A stretch of 36,625 nucleotides of DNA from Candidatus Campbelliibacteriota bacterium (lineage in GTDB: Bacteria > Patescibacteriota > Minisyncoccia > Phycocordibacterales > UBA1006), in the NCBI GenBank assembly GCA_002698305.1, contig NZWR01000003.1:74794-111418 (forward strand), in the 5' to 3' direction. A model generated the notes under the pieces. It made no database searches. It had not been told where the DNA came from and saw only the letters and a program-made list of their open reading frames with translations. A program made the position numbers and the translations under genes. Shown here piece after piece: positions 1-10,335 of this stretch (positions within the stretch are counted from its first letter, which is position 1; the number at the start of each line of letters is the position of its first letter).

Positions 1-2
1 GT

Positions 3-95
3 GTAGATAATGAAGATAGAAAAACTCCTTCTATCAACGAAACATCTAAAGAAGGTAAAAACAAGAAAGCAGTTAATGTGGTCAATAAGCATTAA
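3..95 (+). CDS. 3' end of a truncated CDS (unknown product)
   Basis: Open frame from window start (VDNEDRKTPSINETSKEGKNKKAVNVVNKH*) ending TAA at 93-95, followed by a terminator-like hairpin. Confidence 0.5.
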   Translation, partial: VDNEDRKTPSINETSKEGKNKKAVNVVNKH

Positions 96-118
96 TTTCT
101 TAACCTATTTGATATTTA

Positions 119-144
119 GGCCCGATTGATTATTCGGGTCTTTT
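119..144 (+). terminator. Rho-independent terminator
   Basis: GGCCCGA...TCGGGTC stem followed by TTTTG. Confidence 0.6.
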
Positions 145-184
145 GTTTGCAAAATCTTGAGCTCATGGTAGTGTAAGAGACGTT

Positions 185-451
185 ATGTTAACAACAAAGA
201 AGAAAAAGGACGTTATCACGGGTGTACAAACTCATGATTCTGACACCGGTTCTCCTCAAGTGCAAATTGCACTTTTGACCGAACGGATTGCAGAATTAAC
301 TGAGCACCTTAAGGTCCACAAAAAAGATATTCACTCACGACGTGGTCTTATCAAAATGGTAGATACACGACGTAAATTACTACGAAATTTCAAAAACAAT
401 GATTTTGAAGCGTATCAAGCGCTTATTCAAAAACTTGGATTGAAAAAATAA
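185..451 (+). CDS. rpsO: 30S ribosomal protein S15
   Basis: 88 aa with S15 motifs ([47 protein letters not shown]). Confidence 0.97.
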   Translation: MLTTKKKKDVITGVQTHDSDTGSPQVQIALLTERIAELTEHLKVHKKDIHSRRGLIKMVDTRRKLLRNFKNNDFEAYQALIQKLGLKK

Positions 452-480
452 AAAACTTCCTGGATTCAGGAAGTTTTTTA
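450..480 (+). terminator. Rho-independent terminator of rpsO
   Basis: AAAAAACTTCCTG gatt CAGGAAGTTTTTT perfect stem. Confidence 0.9.
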
Positions 481-521
481 TTTGAATTGTTTAGTCTCTG
501 ATATCGCGATACACTATATAT

Positions 522-3500
522 ATGAGTGACACCAACCAACCTCAATCTAATAGCGATGCCCAGAACATGAATTCTAATACTCTCCCTGACACAGGAAAAG
601 ACAATCAGCATGTTTTAGCAAAAGATGAAATAGAGCGACTTGCTCACCAATCTGCACAGTACCGTGATTTAGGTCAGAAAAATCAATCTCCAAAATCGTC
701 TGATGATGATGCTATTTCATCCTTACACAATGATATAGAAGCCGCGATTAATGGAGGGCAAGCGACTTCTTCTGATGATTCTCAAATAAATACCGATGCA
801 CCAAATGATGAATCGCTTCTTGAATTACGCAAAGAAATTGAAGCATCTCTTGAGAAAGAAAGTCAACCGCCAAAAGAACATCTCGACGCTGACCTTTCAG
901 CACCAGCCGCCAATCAATCACCAAACGATGTGCCAGGTCCTGCTAGCGAGGCTGCTCTTGAGGCGATAGCACAAAGAAATAAAGATAATCAACCAACAGA
1001 AGCTACACCCGAGTCTACTTCAGAACCAGTTCAAGACAGTGCAGAAGAGAAAGCTGCAATCGAAAGCTTAAAAAATCAAATCTCTGATTCTTTGGAGCAA
1101 GTTGATAAGGAGCGAGCTCAAGGTGATACCACGGGCGTAGGTCAAACGTATTATTCTGATCTTTCAAAAGCGATGAGTGCGAATGAGCCACAGACGATGT
1201 CGGAGCTTATTCAGCAATCTCGTTTCGAAGAGAAAGAAAAAAAAGTTCTTTCTGCAAGTTCAAAAAAGAATATTTTGTTTATAGCTGGAGGGGTAATTCT
1301 TCTGATTTTGGGTATTCTGGCTCTTGTTTTCTCTTTCAAGCCAACAGAAGAGGTTGAGTTTATTACCGATAGAACGGTAAGTTCGTTAGTACAGAGTGAA
1401 TATAATACCGGTATTAATATTACTGGGCTTGATCCAACAACAATTAACAATGCTATTCGTGACGTTGTTGAAAAAGAGTACCAAGAAGATACGGTTCACC
1501 AAATTTATTACCTTCGTAATGATGGTGTGGGTAACCTTCGCCGGCTTGGGATTAATGATGTTTTTGATGCCACTGAAAGTGAGGCGCCAGGATTGTTGTA
1601 TGACAACATTGAACCTGAGTTTACTCATGGCGTGTATACATCAGATAGACGGTATCCATTCCTACTATTAAAAAGTCTTTCATATGACCGAGTCATGCTG
1701 GGCATGAAAGAGTGGGAGCCAACAATGATTGATGATTTAACCGTATTTCTAGACCTTCCACCAGAAGCAACAGACAGAAGTCTTGTAGAAGATGGCTTTG
1801 AAGATGATTTGATTTTGAATAAAAATGTACGGCTTGCTCGATATATTCCACGTGAAAAAGATAGTCGTAATATTCTCGATCTTTTGAATCTGCGACCAAG
1901 TGAACCAGAACAGCCAGAGCCAGTAAATAATCGAATCAATAATTTCTTTGAAGGTGATGAGATCAATGTTATTCAAGATGAAGATCAGACAAATGGAACA
2001 ATAGGTGTTGATGGTGAAGCAGATAATTCGCTGCCGATTTCACTGAATTCATTGAAACGATTTATTGCACGGGCCTTTGCCCCAGAAACAGCTACAGCGC
2101 AATCACCTCAGGTGACAGGGGTAGGATTTAATACCATTGATTCAGGTCAAACGGGTACCGAGACTTGTTATGATACGACAAGACCTGGAGAAACATTCAG
2201 ACCTGATGAGGTAAATGAAGCACTTCCAAATATTTTCTGTTCAAATACGATTACTCAAGGAGATGCGATTTCAAATATCAGTACCGAGAGAACGCAGCCA
2301 ATCTGTTTTGATAACTCAACAGGAAATCGAGTTCAGGGGACTGGTATTGCAACCAATCCTGGGCTGACATGTTTTGAAGCATATGCATGTTACCGATATG
2401 TCTGCCGACAAGGAAACCAGGTCGTTTCCCAGGATCTTTTAGGGACACCAGGGGTGGTGTGTAGTGAAGACCGTTCTGCTCGGGTGTTTGCTGATAATGA
2501 TGATAGATTTAATCCAGAAATAGATGGCGGACCAAAGATTTGTTACCCATATTTTGGAGTTTCAAACCTTCAAAATCTTAGTCAGGCAGCAATTTGTTTC
2601 ATTCAGGAAGGAGATACGCTGAGTTACCTACCAGGAGTAACTGCCCCTGATCCGTCTCGAAACATCAGCTGTGAATATCCTATAAACAGAACTGAAACTA
2701 TATGTTTGAATGCAAACCAGGAAATTGTTCCAGCAACTGACCCATCCAAACGAATTTGTTTTGAGCCTTTAGGGACTCAAAATACTATTACGAATCAAGG
2801 TGGGGTAACTCAGGGAATTGCTATTGGACAGGAATGTTCTGATCAAGCCCTTCCTGTACAGGAGCTCAAGATTCGTTTTGCACAGGTTGCCCAACAATTA
2901 CGCCTCGTGCGCGAAGCCTTGCAGGCAGTAGGAGCTGATGAGGCGGCACAAAAAGTAAATGAAGCGGCAAATCTTTTCCACCAATTAAGTATTTCTAATC
3001 TTGGATCAATAGCATTGGTGCAAGAAGGAATACAGGCCCTTGAGGTTATTAAGGGATTACAAAATGGGGTTTTGAAAACAGGAAATCCTATCATAGATAT
3101 TATTGGAAATTCAGGACTCATTAATATTAATATTCCTCAAGAACTTATTGATCTTATTAACCTTCTTGAATGTGCTCTTGGATATCAAGAAAATATTTTG
3201 TGGCCACCACTCTTTGATATGCCTCAAGGTATTACTATTTTGCCAGGGCAAGAGATTCCAGAATTAGAACCTATCCAGCAAGCCTTAGTGGCAATGGGTC
3301 TGATGACACCAATCCAAGCCAATGGTGCACATACGGTTACCTCACAGCAAGCCATTATTCAATTTCAAATAGCCAACGGTCTTGAGCCAAACGGTATTAT
3401 TGATCCAAACACCTTACTTCTGTTAGGAGAAATTGTTGAAAACCAAGGAGAGCTTCTTGCAGGCACGAGTATCGCGACTATTGATGATTACTTTATCGTG

Positions 3501-4004
3501 ACCAATGGAGCGATTTCAAATAACGGACAGCAAATTCTAACAATGGGTGCCTATAACCCATCAGTTCAACAACTGCAAGTAACACTCTATGCATTAGGGT
3601 ATTCAATAAACCAAATTACCGGTCTCTTTGATGCAAATACCTGTGATGCCTTGCAAGAGTTTCAAGCTGCAAATGGATATGAGCCTGCAGGAGATACCGA
3701 TTGTATTCCTGGGGCTGCAACCATTGAAGCCTTAAACAATGCTATTAGAGAGAATGATTTACTTGGAGGTGGATTCCGTTTGAATGAGAATAATATTCTT
3801 GAAGGAACTGGACCTCTTGAAGGAAGCTTTGGGCCAGGTGAGATTGATTTTGGGGTAAATACAGCCTATGCAGATACTTTGAATGAAGGAGACGTTGTTC
3901 TTCTCTACACCTTCTTGGACGAAGAAACACTTTTAATTGCCCGTGATAGCGTTGTTATTGACGAGATTATTGAGCGCAGGGCAAACGAAGATATCTTTAG
4001 TTAA
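522..4004 (+). CDS. Large membrane-anchored protein with C-terminal peptidoglycan-binding-like repeats
   Basis: 1160 aa; acidic low-complexity N-terminus, one TM helix (NILFIAGGVILLILGILALVFSF), Cys-containing extracytoplasmic region, two PG_binding_1-like stretches near the C-terminus (LVAMGLMTPIQANGAHTVTSQQAIIQFQIANGLEPNGIID; LQVTLYALGYSINQITGLFDANTCDALQEFQAANGYEPAG). Confidence 0.8.
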   Translation: MSDTNQPQSNSDAQNMNSNTLPDTGKDNQHVLAKDEIERLAHQSAQYRDLGQKNQSPKSSDDDAISSLHNDIEAAINGGQATSSDDSQINTDAPNDESLLELRKEIEASLEKESQPPKEHLDADLSAPAANQSPNDVPGPASEAALEAIAQRNKDNQPTEATPESTSEPVQDSAEEKAAIESLKNQISDSLEQVDKERAQGDTTGVGQTYYSDLSKAMSANEPQTMSELIQQSRFEEKEKKVLSASSKKNILFIAGGVILLILGILALVFSFKPTEEVEFITDRTVSSLVQSEYNTGINITGLDPTTINNAIRDVVEKEYQEDTVHQIYYLRNDGVGNLRRLGINDVFDATESEAPGLLYDNIEPEFTHGVYTSDRRYPFLLLKSLSYDRVMLGMKEWEPTMIDDLTVFLDLPPEATDRSLVEDGFEDDLILNKNVRLARYIPREKDSRNILDLLNLRPSEPEQPEPVNNRINNFFEGDEINVIQDEDQTNGTIGVDGEADNSLPISLNSLKRFIARAFAPETATAQSPQVTGVGFNTIDSGQTGTETCYDTTRPGETFRPDEVNEALPNIFCSNTITQGDAISNISTERTQPICFDNSTGNRVQGTGIATNPGLTCFEAYACYRYVCRQGNQVVSQDLLGTPGVVCSEDRSARVFADNDDRFNPEIDGGPKICYPYFGVSNLQNLSQAAICFIQEGDTLSYLPGVTAPDPSRNISCEYPINRTETICLNANQEIVPATDPSKRICFEPLGTQNTITNQGGVTQGIAIGQECSDQALPVQELKIRFAQVAQQLRLVREALQAVGADEAAQKVNEAANLFHQLSISNLGSIALVQEGIQALEVIKGLQNGVLKTGNPIIDIIGNSGLININIPQELIDLINLLECALGYQENILWPPLFDMPQGITILPGQEIPELEPIQQALVAMGLMTPIQANGAHTVTSQQAIIQFQIANGLEPNGIIDPNTLLLLGEIVENQGELLAGTSIATIDDYFIVTNGAISNNGQQILTMGAYNPSVQQLQVTLYALGYSINQITGLFDANTCDALQEFQAANGYEPAGDTDCIPGAATIEALNNAIRENDLLGGGFRLNENNILEGTGPLEGSFGPGEIDFGVNTAYADTLNEGDVVLLYTFLDEETLLIARDSVVIDEIIERRANEDIFS

Positions 4005-4017
4005 TGTAATAAAAAAT

Positions 4018-4048
4018 AAAAATAAAGAGCACCGCTCTTTATTTTTTT
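4018..4048 (+). terminator. Rho-independent terminator
   Basis: AAATAAAGAGC acc GCTCTTTATTT + T-run. Confidence 0.85.
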
Positions 4049-4071
4049 ACCTTGGTTGCTATACTTTTTGC

Positions 4072-4422
4072 ATGATTGATCTTAACGAACAAAAAGCGAA
4101 GCTAGAAGATGAAGTAAAAGAATTGGAAAAAGATTTGTCGACTATTGCACGTCAGACAGATGACGGTGACTGGATTGTGAATCAAGAAGACATGGGAGAG
4201 TCTCATGCTGACCCTCTAGATACTGCCGATGATGTTGAAGAGATGGAAGAACGATTAGCGCGAATGGTGGTTCTTGAAAAAGAACTTGCCCAAGCAAAAA
4301 AGGCGTTAACTGCTATTGAAAACGGTAGCTACGGAGTCTGTGAAGTGTCAGGTGAGAAAATTCCTGAAGATCGACTTAAGGCACAACCGTCAGCAACGAC
4401 AACCGTAGAACACGCATCATAG
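4072..4422 (+). CDS. TraR/DksA-like protein with degenerate zinc finger
   Basis: Coiled-coil N-terminus and YGVCEVSGEKIPEDRLKAQPSATTTVEHA tail; the ATG at 4072 is 6 nt after TGCTATACT and is preferred over the ORF-track start at 3937. Confidence 0.75.
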   Translation: MIDLNEQKAKLEDEVKELEKDLSTIARQTDDGDWIVNQEDMGESHADPLDTADDVEEMEERLARMVVLEKELAQAKKALTAIENGSYGVCEVSGEKIPEDRLKAQPSATTTVEHAS

Positions 4423-4445
4423 GTGTTTTTTGTTATACTCTCTTC

Positions 4446-4967
4446 ATGAAGAAAAAAGGATTTACATTAATAGAATTATTAGTAGTTATTTCAATCATCG
4501 GAGTGCTTTCCTCTATTGTTTTGGGAACCCTAGGTGATGCTCGAAATAGCGCGCGCGACGCTGCTTTCTTAACACGAGCAAAAGAACTACAGAAATCTAT
4601 TGAAATTTTTTATCTAGAAAATGATCGCTATCCAACCTCAGGGAGTGTGATTAATGGGGGTGGTGGTACCATCGCTGCCGCAAATAATTGCCCAGAGCCA
4701 TCGAATCCAACCTATAATGATAATTGGGATGAATTTGTAGCTGATATGGGGGGATACCTCTCACCTGGTCTTGGCGCGATTGACGGACAAGGACATAAAC
4801 ATTGTATGGTCTACGTTTTAGGAAAACATCCTAAATGTAACAAATATGCAGATAGCGCGTACAACATTATTTATACAACGTACAATACGACGTACGGAGA
4901 AGGAGGGGAAATTGACTATTGGGTGGATGGTGCAGGTGACACTCGCCACTGCCTCTATCCTTTATAA
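4446..4967 (+). CDS. Type IV pilin-like / pseudopilin with prepilin N-terminal methylation motif
   Basis: MKKKGFTLIELLVVISIIGVLSS motif. Confidence 0.93.
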   Translation: MKKKGFTLIELLVVISIIGVLSSIVLGTLGDARNSARDAAFLTRAKELQKSIEIFYLENDRYPTSGSVINGGGGTIAAANNCPEPSNPTYNDNWDEFVADMGGYLSPGLGAIDGQGHKHCMVYVLGKHPKCNKYADSAYNIIYTTYNTTYGEGGEIDYWVDGAGDTRHCLYPL

Positions 4968-5004
4968 CAGGCGGAAAGGTCTGTTTTTTTGATATACTTT
5001 ATGT

Positions 5005-6537
5005 ATGAAATACGCAAAGCTGATGGCAGGGCAACCAGAATACTTAACCGGAAAGATTGTTCAGGTTGAGATTGATATTTCTCGTGGGCTGCATGCTATT
5101 ACTATTGTGGGAATGGCATCAAAAGCCGTTGAAGAATCAAAAGACCGTGTTGGCTCCGCTATAAAGCATTCAGGGTTTACTTCACTTAATTCAAGAAATG
5201 AAAAGGTCATTATCTCACTTTCACCTGCTGATTTAAAAAAAGATGGTGCATACTATGATCTTGCTATTGCATTAGGGTACCTCCATGCGGCAGGTGATAT
5301 TGCTATAGCATCTCCTGAGACAAAAGTATTTATTGGAGAGCTTTCGTTAGATGGAGCTGTTCAGTCATTAGAAGGGGTGCTGCCAATCGTCCAGGCTGCA
5401 GCCCGCGAAGGATATCAGGAAATATATGTTCCGTATGCAAATCGCAAAGAAGCTGCAATGGTTTCGGGTATTGCTGTATATCCAGTAAAACATCTCAAAG
5501 AACTTGTTGCTCACCTTGATGCTACTCATCCAGACCATGCCTTCATATCACAACAAAAGAAAACAAAATTAGATACCCTAGCGCACCATGTCCCTACTAA
5601 TTTTCACGACATCAAGGGTCAAGAAATTGCCAAGAGAGGGCTTGAGATAGCAGCTGCCGGTGGACACAATGTGTGTATGTTTGGTCCACCAGGTACAGGG
5701 AAGACCATGCTGGCTCGAGCGTTTATAGGAATTGTTCCTGAGCTTAGTGATGCTGAGGCGCTTGAAGTAATTGGTATCCATAGCGTCTCTGGTTCGCTCC
5801 GGTATGAAAAAATGTCTAAAATTCCGCCCTTTAGGTCACCTCACCATACCTCAAGTTATGTTGCTATTGTAGGAGGGGGAGCAAATCCAAAACCAGGAGA
5901 GATTACGATGGCTCACAGAGGAGTGCTTTTCTTAGATGAATTTCCTGAATTTGATAAGCGCGTTATTGAAAGTATGCGCCAACCCCTTGAAGATAAAATA
6001 GTAACTGTTTCTCGAGCACGCAAGACTGTTACTTTTCCTGCAGACATTACGTTGATTGCAGCTATGAATCCGTGTCCGTGTGGATATTATGGTAGCGACA
6101 TAAATACATGTACCTGCAGTGCATATACGATTGAACGATATAAGAAAAAAATCTCAGGGCCTATTGTTGACCGCATTGATATATGGTTGCCGGTTGAACA
6201 TATTGATTATGAATCACTTACCGATGCACAGCATTCTGGTGAATCATCAGAGACCATTCAAAAGAGAGTGTGTACTGCGCGCTCATTTAGAACACAGAGG
6301 ACAGGTAAGATCGACCTGAATAATGCAATGAGCTCACGCGATGTTCAAAATCTTGATCTATCTGATTCAGTCCTCACGGTATTACGTCGTAGTGCAGAGC
6401 ATATGAAATTATCACCGCGTGCGTATCACCGGGTAATAAAGCTTGCACGAACGATAGCAGATCTCGAAGAAGCAGTCTCAATTACTGAATCTCATATACT
6501 TGAAGCATTGCAGTATCGACCGCAAATATATCAATAA
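5005..6537 (+). CDS. comM: YifB/ComM family Mg-chelatase-like AAA+ ATPase
   Basis: 510 aa; GPPGTGKTMLARAF Walker A, FRSPHHTSS, LFLDEFPEF, AAMNPCPCGYYG, YHRVIKLARTIADLE motifs. Confidence 0.95.
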   Translation: MKYAKLMAGQPEYLTGKIVQVEIDISRGLHAITIVGMASKAVEESKDRVGSAIKHSGFTSLNSRNEKVIISLSPADLKKDGAYYDLAIALGYLHAAGDIAIASPETKVFIGELSLDGAVQSLEGVLPIVQAAAREGYQEIYVPYANRKEAAMVSGIAVYPVKHLKELVAHLDATHPDHAFISQQKKTKLDTLAHHVPTNFHDIKGQEIAKRGLEIAAAGGHNVCMFGPPGTGKTMLARAFIGIVPELSDAEALEVIGIHSVSGSLRYEKMSKIPPFRSPHHTSSYVAIVGGGANPKPGEITMAHRGVLFLDEFPEFDKRVIESMRQPLEDKIVTVSRARKTVTFPADITLIAAMNPCPCGYYGSDINTCTCSAYTIERYKKKISGPIVDRIDIWLPVEHIDYESLTDAQHSGESSETIQKRVCTARSFRTQRTGKIDLNNAMSSRDVQNLDLSDSVLTVLRRSAEHMKLSPRAYHRVIKLARTIADLEEAVSITESHILEALQYRPQIYQ

Positions 6538-6563
6538 AAAACAACGACTCGATCGTTGTTTTT
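6537..6563. terminator. Bidirectional terminator between comM and the convergent M23 gene
   Basis: AAAAACAACGA ctcga TCGTTGTTTTT. Confidence 0.85.
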
Positions 6564-7566
6564 ATAATAAGAAGTTAGTATTCATTTTCTTACCGTTTGA
6601 ATACATAATTTCAAAGTGTAAGTGTGGACCAGTAGACCGCCCGGTTGAGCCAATAGCTGCAATTTTTTGCCCTTGGACAACATATGCACCAACGCCGACA
6701 TAAAGTTTGCTTGCATGAGCGTACAGACTGCGCGTACCATTGTCGTGTTCAACAATTAGACACTTTCCGTATCCCGAACCACAACTTGTTTTAATTACTC
6801 GCCCGGATGCAGCGGCAACAATTGGTGTTCCTGTTGACGCGGCAATGTCAATTCCGTAGTGATAGCGACCGCTTCGTGGACCGAATTTTGAACTTCCACG
6901 ACCTTGAGCTGGTCTAATGTATGCGCCTTTATTGGCGTTACTTGTTGATACGGCAACTGATGTTGAGATTGATGAACCAGATGATGTTGACCTGATTGCT
7001 CTTAGTACTCCGTTTGGAACAATAATTTTTTTCCCAGGAACAAGTTTTGTTGCATCAATATCATTAAAGACCGTAATGTCTTCAATTTCTACGTCATAGA
7101 GGTTGGCAATTTTTCCAAAGGTATCTCCTTTTTGAATAGTGTGACGTACTCCTGTTACTGGCAGAATACGTAATTCTTGGCCGGGTTTGATGTTCTTTGA
7201 ATTTCCATTTTCCCAAATAATAGTATTTACAGAAACATCAAATTGTTCAGCAATCTCTGAAAGGGTATCTCCTTCTTGAACCACATAGATAACAATACCA
7301 TCTGGATCAACCTCAATCTTCCCGGTAATAGTGTCATTGTCAGATACACCAACCTGAGGAGTCAGCAAAGCCAGTTTTTCATTAACAGAGTCAACATAGG
7401 GACCTCCTACCGCAGACGGTACCATAACAGCATAATCCTGAGACAGGACGTGAGTTCGCTGCGCGTTTGTACTATCTGAAGGGGTTTTCTCTAATTCGAG
7501 GGCTGAACTTCCAAGTGAAGAAAGCACTACAAAAACACCAACGCTGATGATTCCAATAAAAAACAA
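6562..7566 (-). CDS. Secreted/anchored LysM + M23 (LytM) endopeptidase
   Basis: Two LysM-like repeats ([51 protein letters not shown]) and an M23 domain ([26 protein letters not shown]...GPHLHFEI). The start is uncertain: TTG at 7566 gives MFFIG, and the frame stays open further upstream to a TAG at 7665-7663. Confidence 0.9.
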   Translation of the reverse strand: MFFIGIISVGVFVVLSSLGSSALELEKTPSDSTNAQRTHVLSQDYAVMVPSAVGGPYVDSVNEKLALLTPQVGVSDNDTITGKIEVDPDGIVIYVVQEGDTLSEIAEQFDVSVNTIIWENGNSKNIKPGQELRILPVTGVRHTIQKGDTFGKIANLYDVEIEDITVFNDIDATKLVPGKKIIVPNGVLRAIRSTSSGSSISTSVAVSTSNANKGAYIRPAQGRGSSKFGPRSGRYHYGIDIAASTGTPIVAAASGRVIKTSCGSGYGKCLIVEHDNGTRSLYAHASKLYVGVGAYVVQGQKIAAIGSTGRSTGPHLHFEIMYSNGKKMNTNFLL

Positions 7567-7713
7567 ACCATGCTTGCGCAGAAAAGAATATGTCGTCTTC
7601 CCATCTATATGTGAAGAGTCTTGAGCATTATCAGTAATAAGCCAAATTAAAATCCATAAAAACTATGGATAGGTTGTATGCCATAATCATACCAAGACCA
7701 CATATTGTGACTA

Positions 7714-7743
7714 TTGACAAGTACCATATTAGTATGGTATATA
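7714..7743 (+). promoter_or_regulatory. Sigma70-like promoter with embedded inverted repeat
   Basis: TTGACA (7714-7719), 18-nt spacer, TATATA (7738-7743); perfect TACCATA-TTAG-TATGGTA inverted repeat (7722-7739) lies in the spacer. Confidence 0.5.
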
Positions 7744-7764
7744 TAAATCATACTTAACACTCAT

Positions 7765-10083
7765 ATGTCAAAAGAAAATCCCGAAAACAATAAAAAAGTG
7801 ACGAATGATATTACCGAGCTGGAGTCTCTTTTGAGTTCTCAAAAAACAAATGAAGAACTTGCAGAAGATGCAATTGAGAAACTTCAAAATTTAGATATCG
7901 CCCAAAATACAAAAGATAGAGACGCCGCTGTTGAAATACTGAGGACTTTACCTTCAAAAAGTAATGAAATTAAATTGGTGATTAATAGTTTACCACTCAA
8001 TAAACGATATGCGTTGTTGGCTGTACTACCTGAAGAACGAGAGCTTAAAAAAAGGTTAATTTATGACGGCAGTAAAAAATCCTGGGATGGCTCGAATGTA
8101 CGAAGAGAGGGAGAGTCTGATATTCCTTATGAAGATTATGTCACTAATTATAATAGTAAGTTTAAAGAAATTTCACCTTCGAATGTTAATAGTGAATACC
8201 TTGATCATTCTGATGGAGAAGTTGAATCACCGTTTTCCTATATACAAAATAAAATACATGAAGAAGATGGAAACGATGTAGTAAGCATGAAAGAGAGTAA
8301 GAATGGAGATAGTTTGAACGTTGAGTATAAAAATGGAACTCGTGAAAAAATTCAACTCGATAAAGAAGGAAAACCCTTTACTAAACGGCTTGAGGAAGAT
8401 GAGGTGACGACCCATTATAAAAAAGATGGAAGCGGAAAAATTACCCAAAAAGATTATCAGGCTGGATACAGTGTTGTAGGCAATGATCCAAAACATCTAG
8501 AAACTGAACAAGCAGGACCGATTACAATAAGCAGAAACAAGGAAAAGTATAAACAGTCACAAGGTGAACAAACAGAACAACCAATTCTTAAAAATATTAC
8601 TGAACAATCAGAAAATGAGACTGAAGAAGTTAAAGCAAAAATAAGCGAGTCTATTGAAAATAATGCTCAGCATCTTTTAGAAAAATCTAACTTTTCAGAG
8701 GAAGCTCGTGCGTATCGACGCTATATGATGTTTAAGGAAACAGATTCATCGCAGACATTAATTGATGATGCGTATGAAGAATGGCAAAAAGCAAAAGAAC
8801 GAGCGCTACAAAAAGAGGAGCCCGTTATTACCGCTGAAGAAGCGGCTGATGAAAAGCTGCGACAAGAACCAGTACAAGAACATGTTCGAGCAGATACAAT
8901 TATTGAGCAAGAGAATGCTACAACACGAGCCTTTCATCGTATGAAAGCTGTAATCGAAAAAATTAAAGAAGAAGGGGTTGCTGATTACAAAAAAGATTCA
9001 CGATATAAAAAATATTATGATGTATGGAATTCTCACAAAGATAGACTCCAGAAAATATATGAAAATGGACGTAAAGAAATAGCTAGTATCAATCAGCAGA
9101 TTGCATCGGCACAGAAAACTATTGAATGGATGAAAGGTAAAAATAAAAAGTTTACCAAGCCAAGCATGCTAATGCGTGAGGAGCGAAAGCTGCGTAATCT
9201 AGAGGTAGCCTTGCCAGCACTTATTAAAGCCTTAGGTGAAGAGGTTCATAAAAAGGAAGAGCAACAAGCAAAAGCTCCTAAAGAAAATAAAACGTCTTCT
9301 CGAAACTCAAAGGAAGAGAGGGAGGATAAAGAAAAACCAAAAAACAGTGCTGAACACAAGGAAGAGAAAGAAGAAAAAGCAAAAACCTGGCTCAGTCGAC
9401 GTATAGACACCCTGAAAAAGCACCCTAAAACATTAGCATATGGTGTGGTGGCTATTGCAGCAATACCATTGTTTGTTCATGTAGGTATGCGTTCACTAGA
9501 TCAGAAAAAAGAAAAAATTAATAAAGCTTTACTTGAAAAAGTAGTGCCAGTCACAACCTCAGCTAATGCCTTAGAGAAAGATACAGAAACCTATGTCGTC
9601 GAATCAATCTCAGAAGATGTGGAAGAAGAGAAGGAAAAGATTGAGAAGCCAGCAATTACGCATCAAAAAATAGAAGAGAAACCTGAAATAACGCACGTAA
9701 AAGAATCAGAGCCGTTTGAGCGTCACCCATCAGATAATCAGATTAAATTATTAGATAATATTCTTTTTGGAAAAGATAAAAACCCTGTTGAATATACTAA
9801 ACTCATAACTTTGGAGGGGATGAATCATTACTCCACGGTACTTAAATTACCTGATGGTAATTATCTTTTAGGATTTAAATCAGAGCGAGAACAAAAAATT
9901 GCTGCAGAAGCAGCATCAGCTATAAATTTGAAGATGGCTTCAGAAAAATTACTAGGCATCACCTATAACCAGGCATATACCAATAGTGAATATGATCAAG
10001 TATCAGGAAAACAAATTAGCTATAGCTATGTTCAGATAAACGCTGAGGAAGCGCAGGGGCTTATTAAGAACTTCAAACAATAA
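7765..10083 (+). CDS. Large charged coiled-coil protein with one TM helix; unknown function
   Basis: 772 aa, Lys/Glu-rich, TM-like TLAYGVVAIAAIPLFVHVGM. Confidence 0.7.
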   Translation: MSKENPENNKKVTNDITELESLLSSQKTNEELAEDAIEKLQNLDIAQNTKDRDAAVEILRTLPSKSNEIKLVINSLPLNKRYALLAVLPEERELKKRLIYDGSKKSWDGSNVRREGESDIPYEDYVTNYNSKFKEISPSNVNSEYLDHSDGEVESPFSYIQNKIHEEDGNDVVSMKESKNGDSLNVEYKNGTREKIQLDKEGKPFTKRLEEDEVTTHYKKDGSGKITQKDYQAGYSVVGNDPKHLETEQAGPITISRNKEKYKQSQGEQTEQPILKNITEQSENETEEVKAKISESIENNAQHLLEKSNFSEEARAYRRYMMFKETDSSQTLIDDAYEEWQKAKERALQKEEPVITAEEAADEKLRQEPVQEHVRADTIIEQENATTRAFHRMKAVIEKIKEEGVADYKKDSRYKKYYDVWNSHKDRLQKIYENGRKEIASINQQIASAQKTIEWMKGKNKKFTKPSMLMREERKLRNLEVALPALIKALGEEVHKKEEQQAKAPKENKTSSRNSKEEREDKEKPKNSAEHKEEKEEKAKTWLSRRIDTLKKHPKTLAYGVVAIAAIPLFVHVGMRSLDQKKEKINKALLEKVVPVTTSANALEKDTETYVVESISEDVEEEKEKIEKPAITHQKIEEKPEITHVKESEPFERHPSDNQIKLLDNILFGKDKNPVEYTKLITLEGMNHYSTVLKLPDGNYLLGFKSEREQKIAAEAASAINLKMASEKLLGITYNQAYTNSEYDQVSGKQISYSYVQINAEEAQGLIKNFKQ

Positions 10084-10085
10084 TT

Positions 10086-10325
10086 ATGAACGATTATCGA
10101 AACTATATAATAACTGAACTTACCAACAAGAGAGGTCACGATGATCCAAGCGACGAGTTAATCGCTCTTGTATTAGAGGCAGCCGTTTTGGAATATATTA
10201 CGTCATCAAACCTGGATGAAGATGTAATAAAAGAATTATCAGAAACTGAAATGATAGAGTTACTGCAAAACGCGGAGTTAAAACCCTATATTAATAAAAT
10301 AATACAAGACCTGGAAACAGAATAA
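10086..10325 (+). CDS. Small hypothetical protein
   Basis: 79 aa ORF starting 3 nt after the upstream stop, same strand, no competing frame. Confidence 0.6.
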   Translation: MNDYRNYIITELTNKRGHDDPSDELIALVLEAAVLEYITSSNLDEDVIKELSETEMIELLQNAELKPYINKIIQDLETE

Positions 10326-10335
10326 TAGATAGCAT

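Noticed and set aside
1211-1966. Antisense ORFs within the 522-4004 gene
   Set aside because: Fully contained opposite a coherent 1160-aa ORF, no domain, no promoter context.
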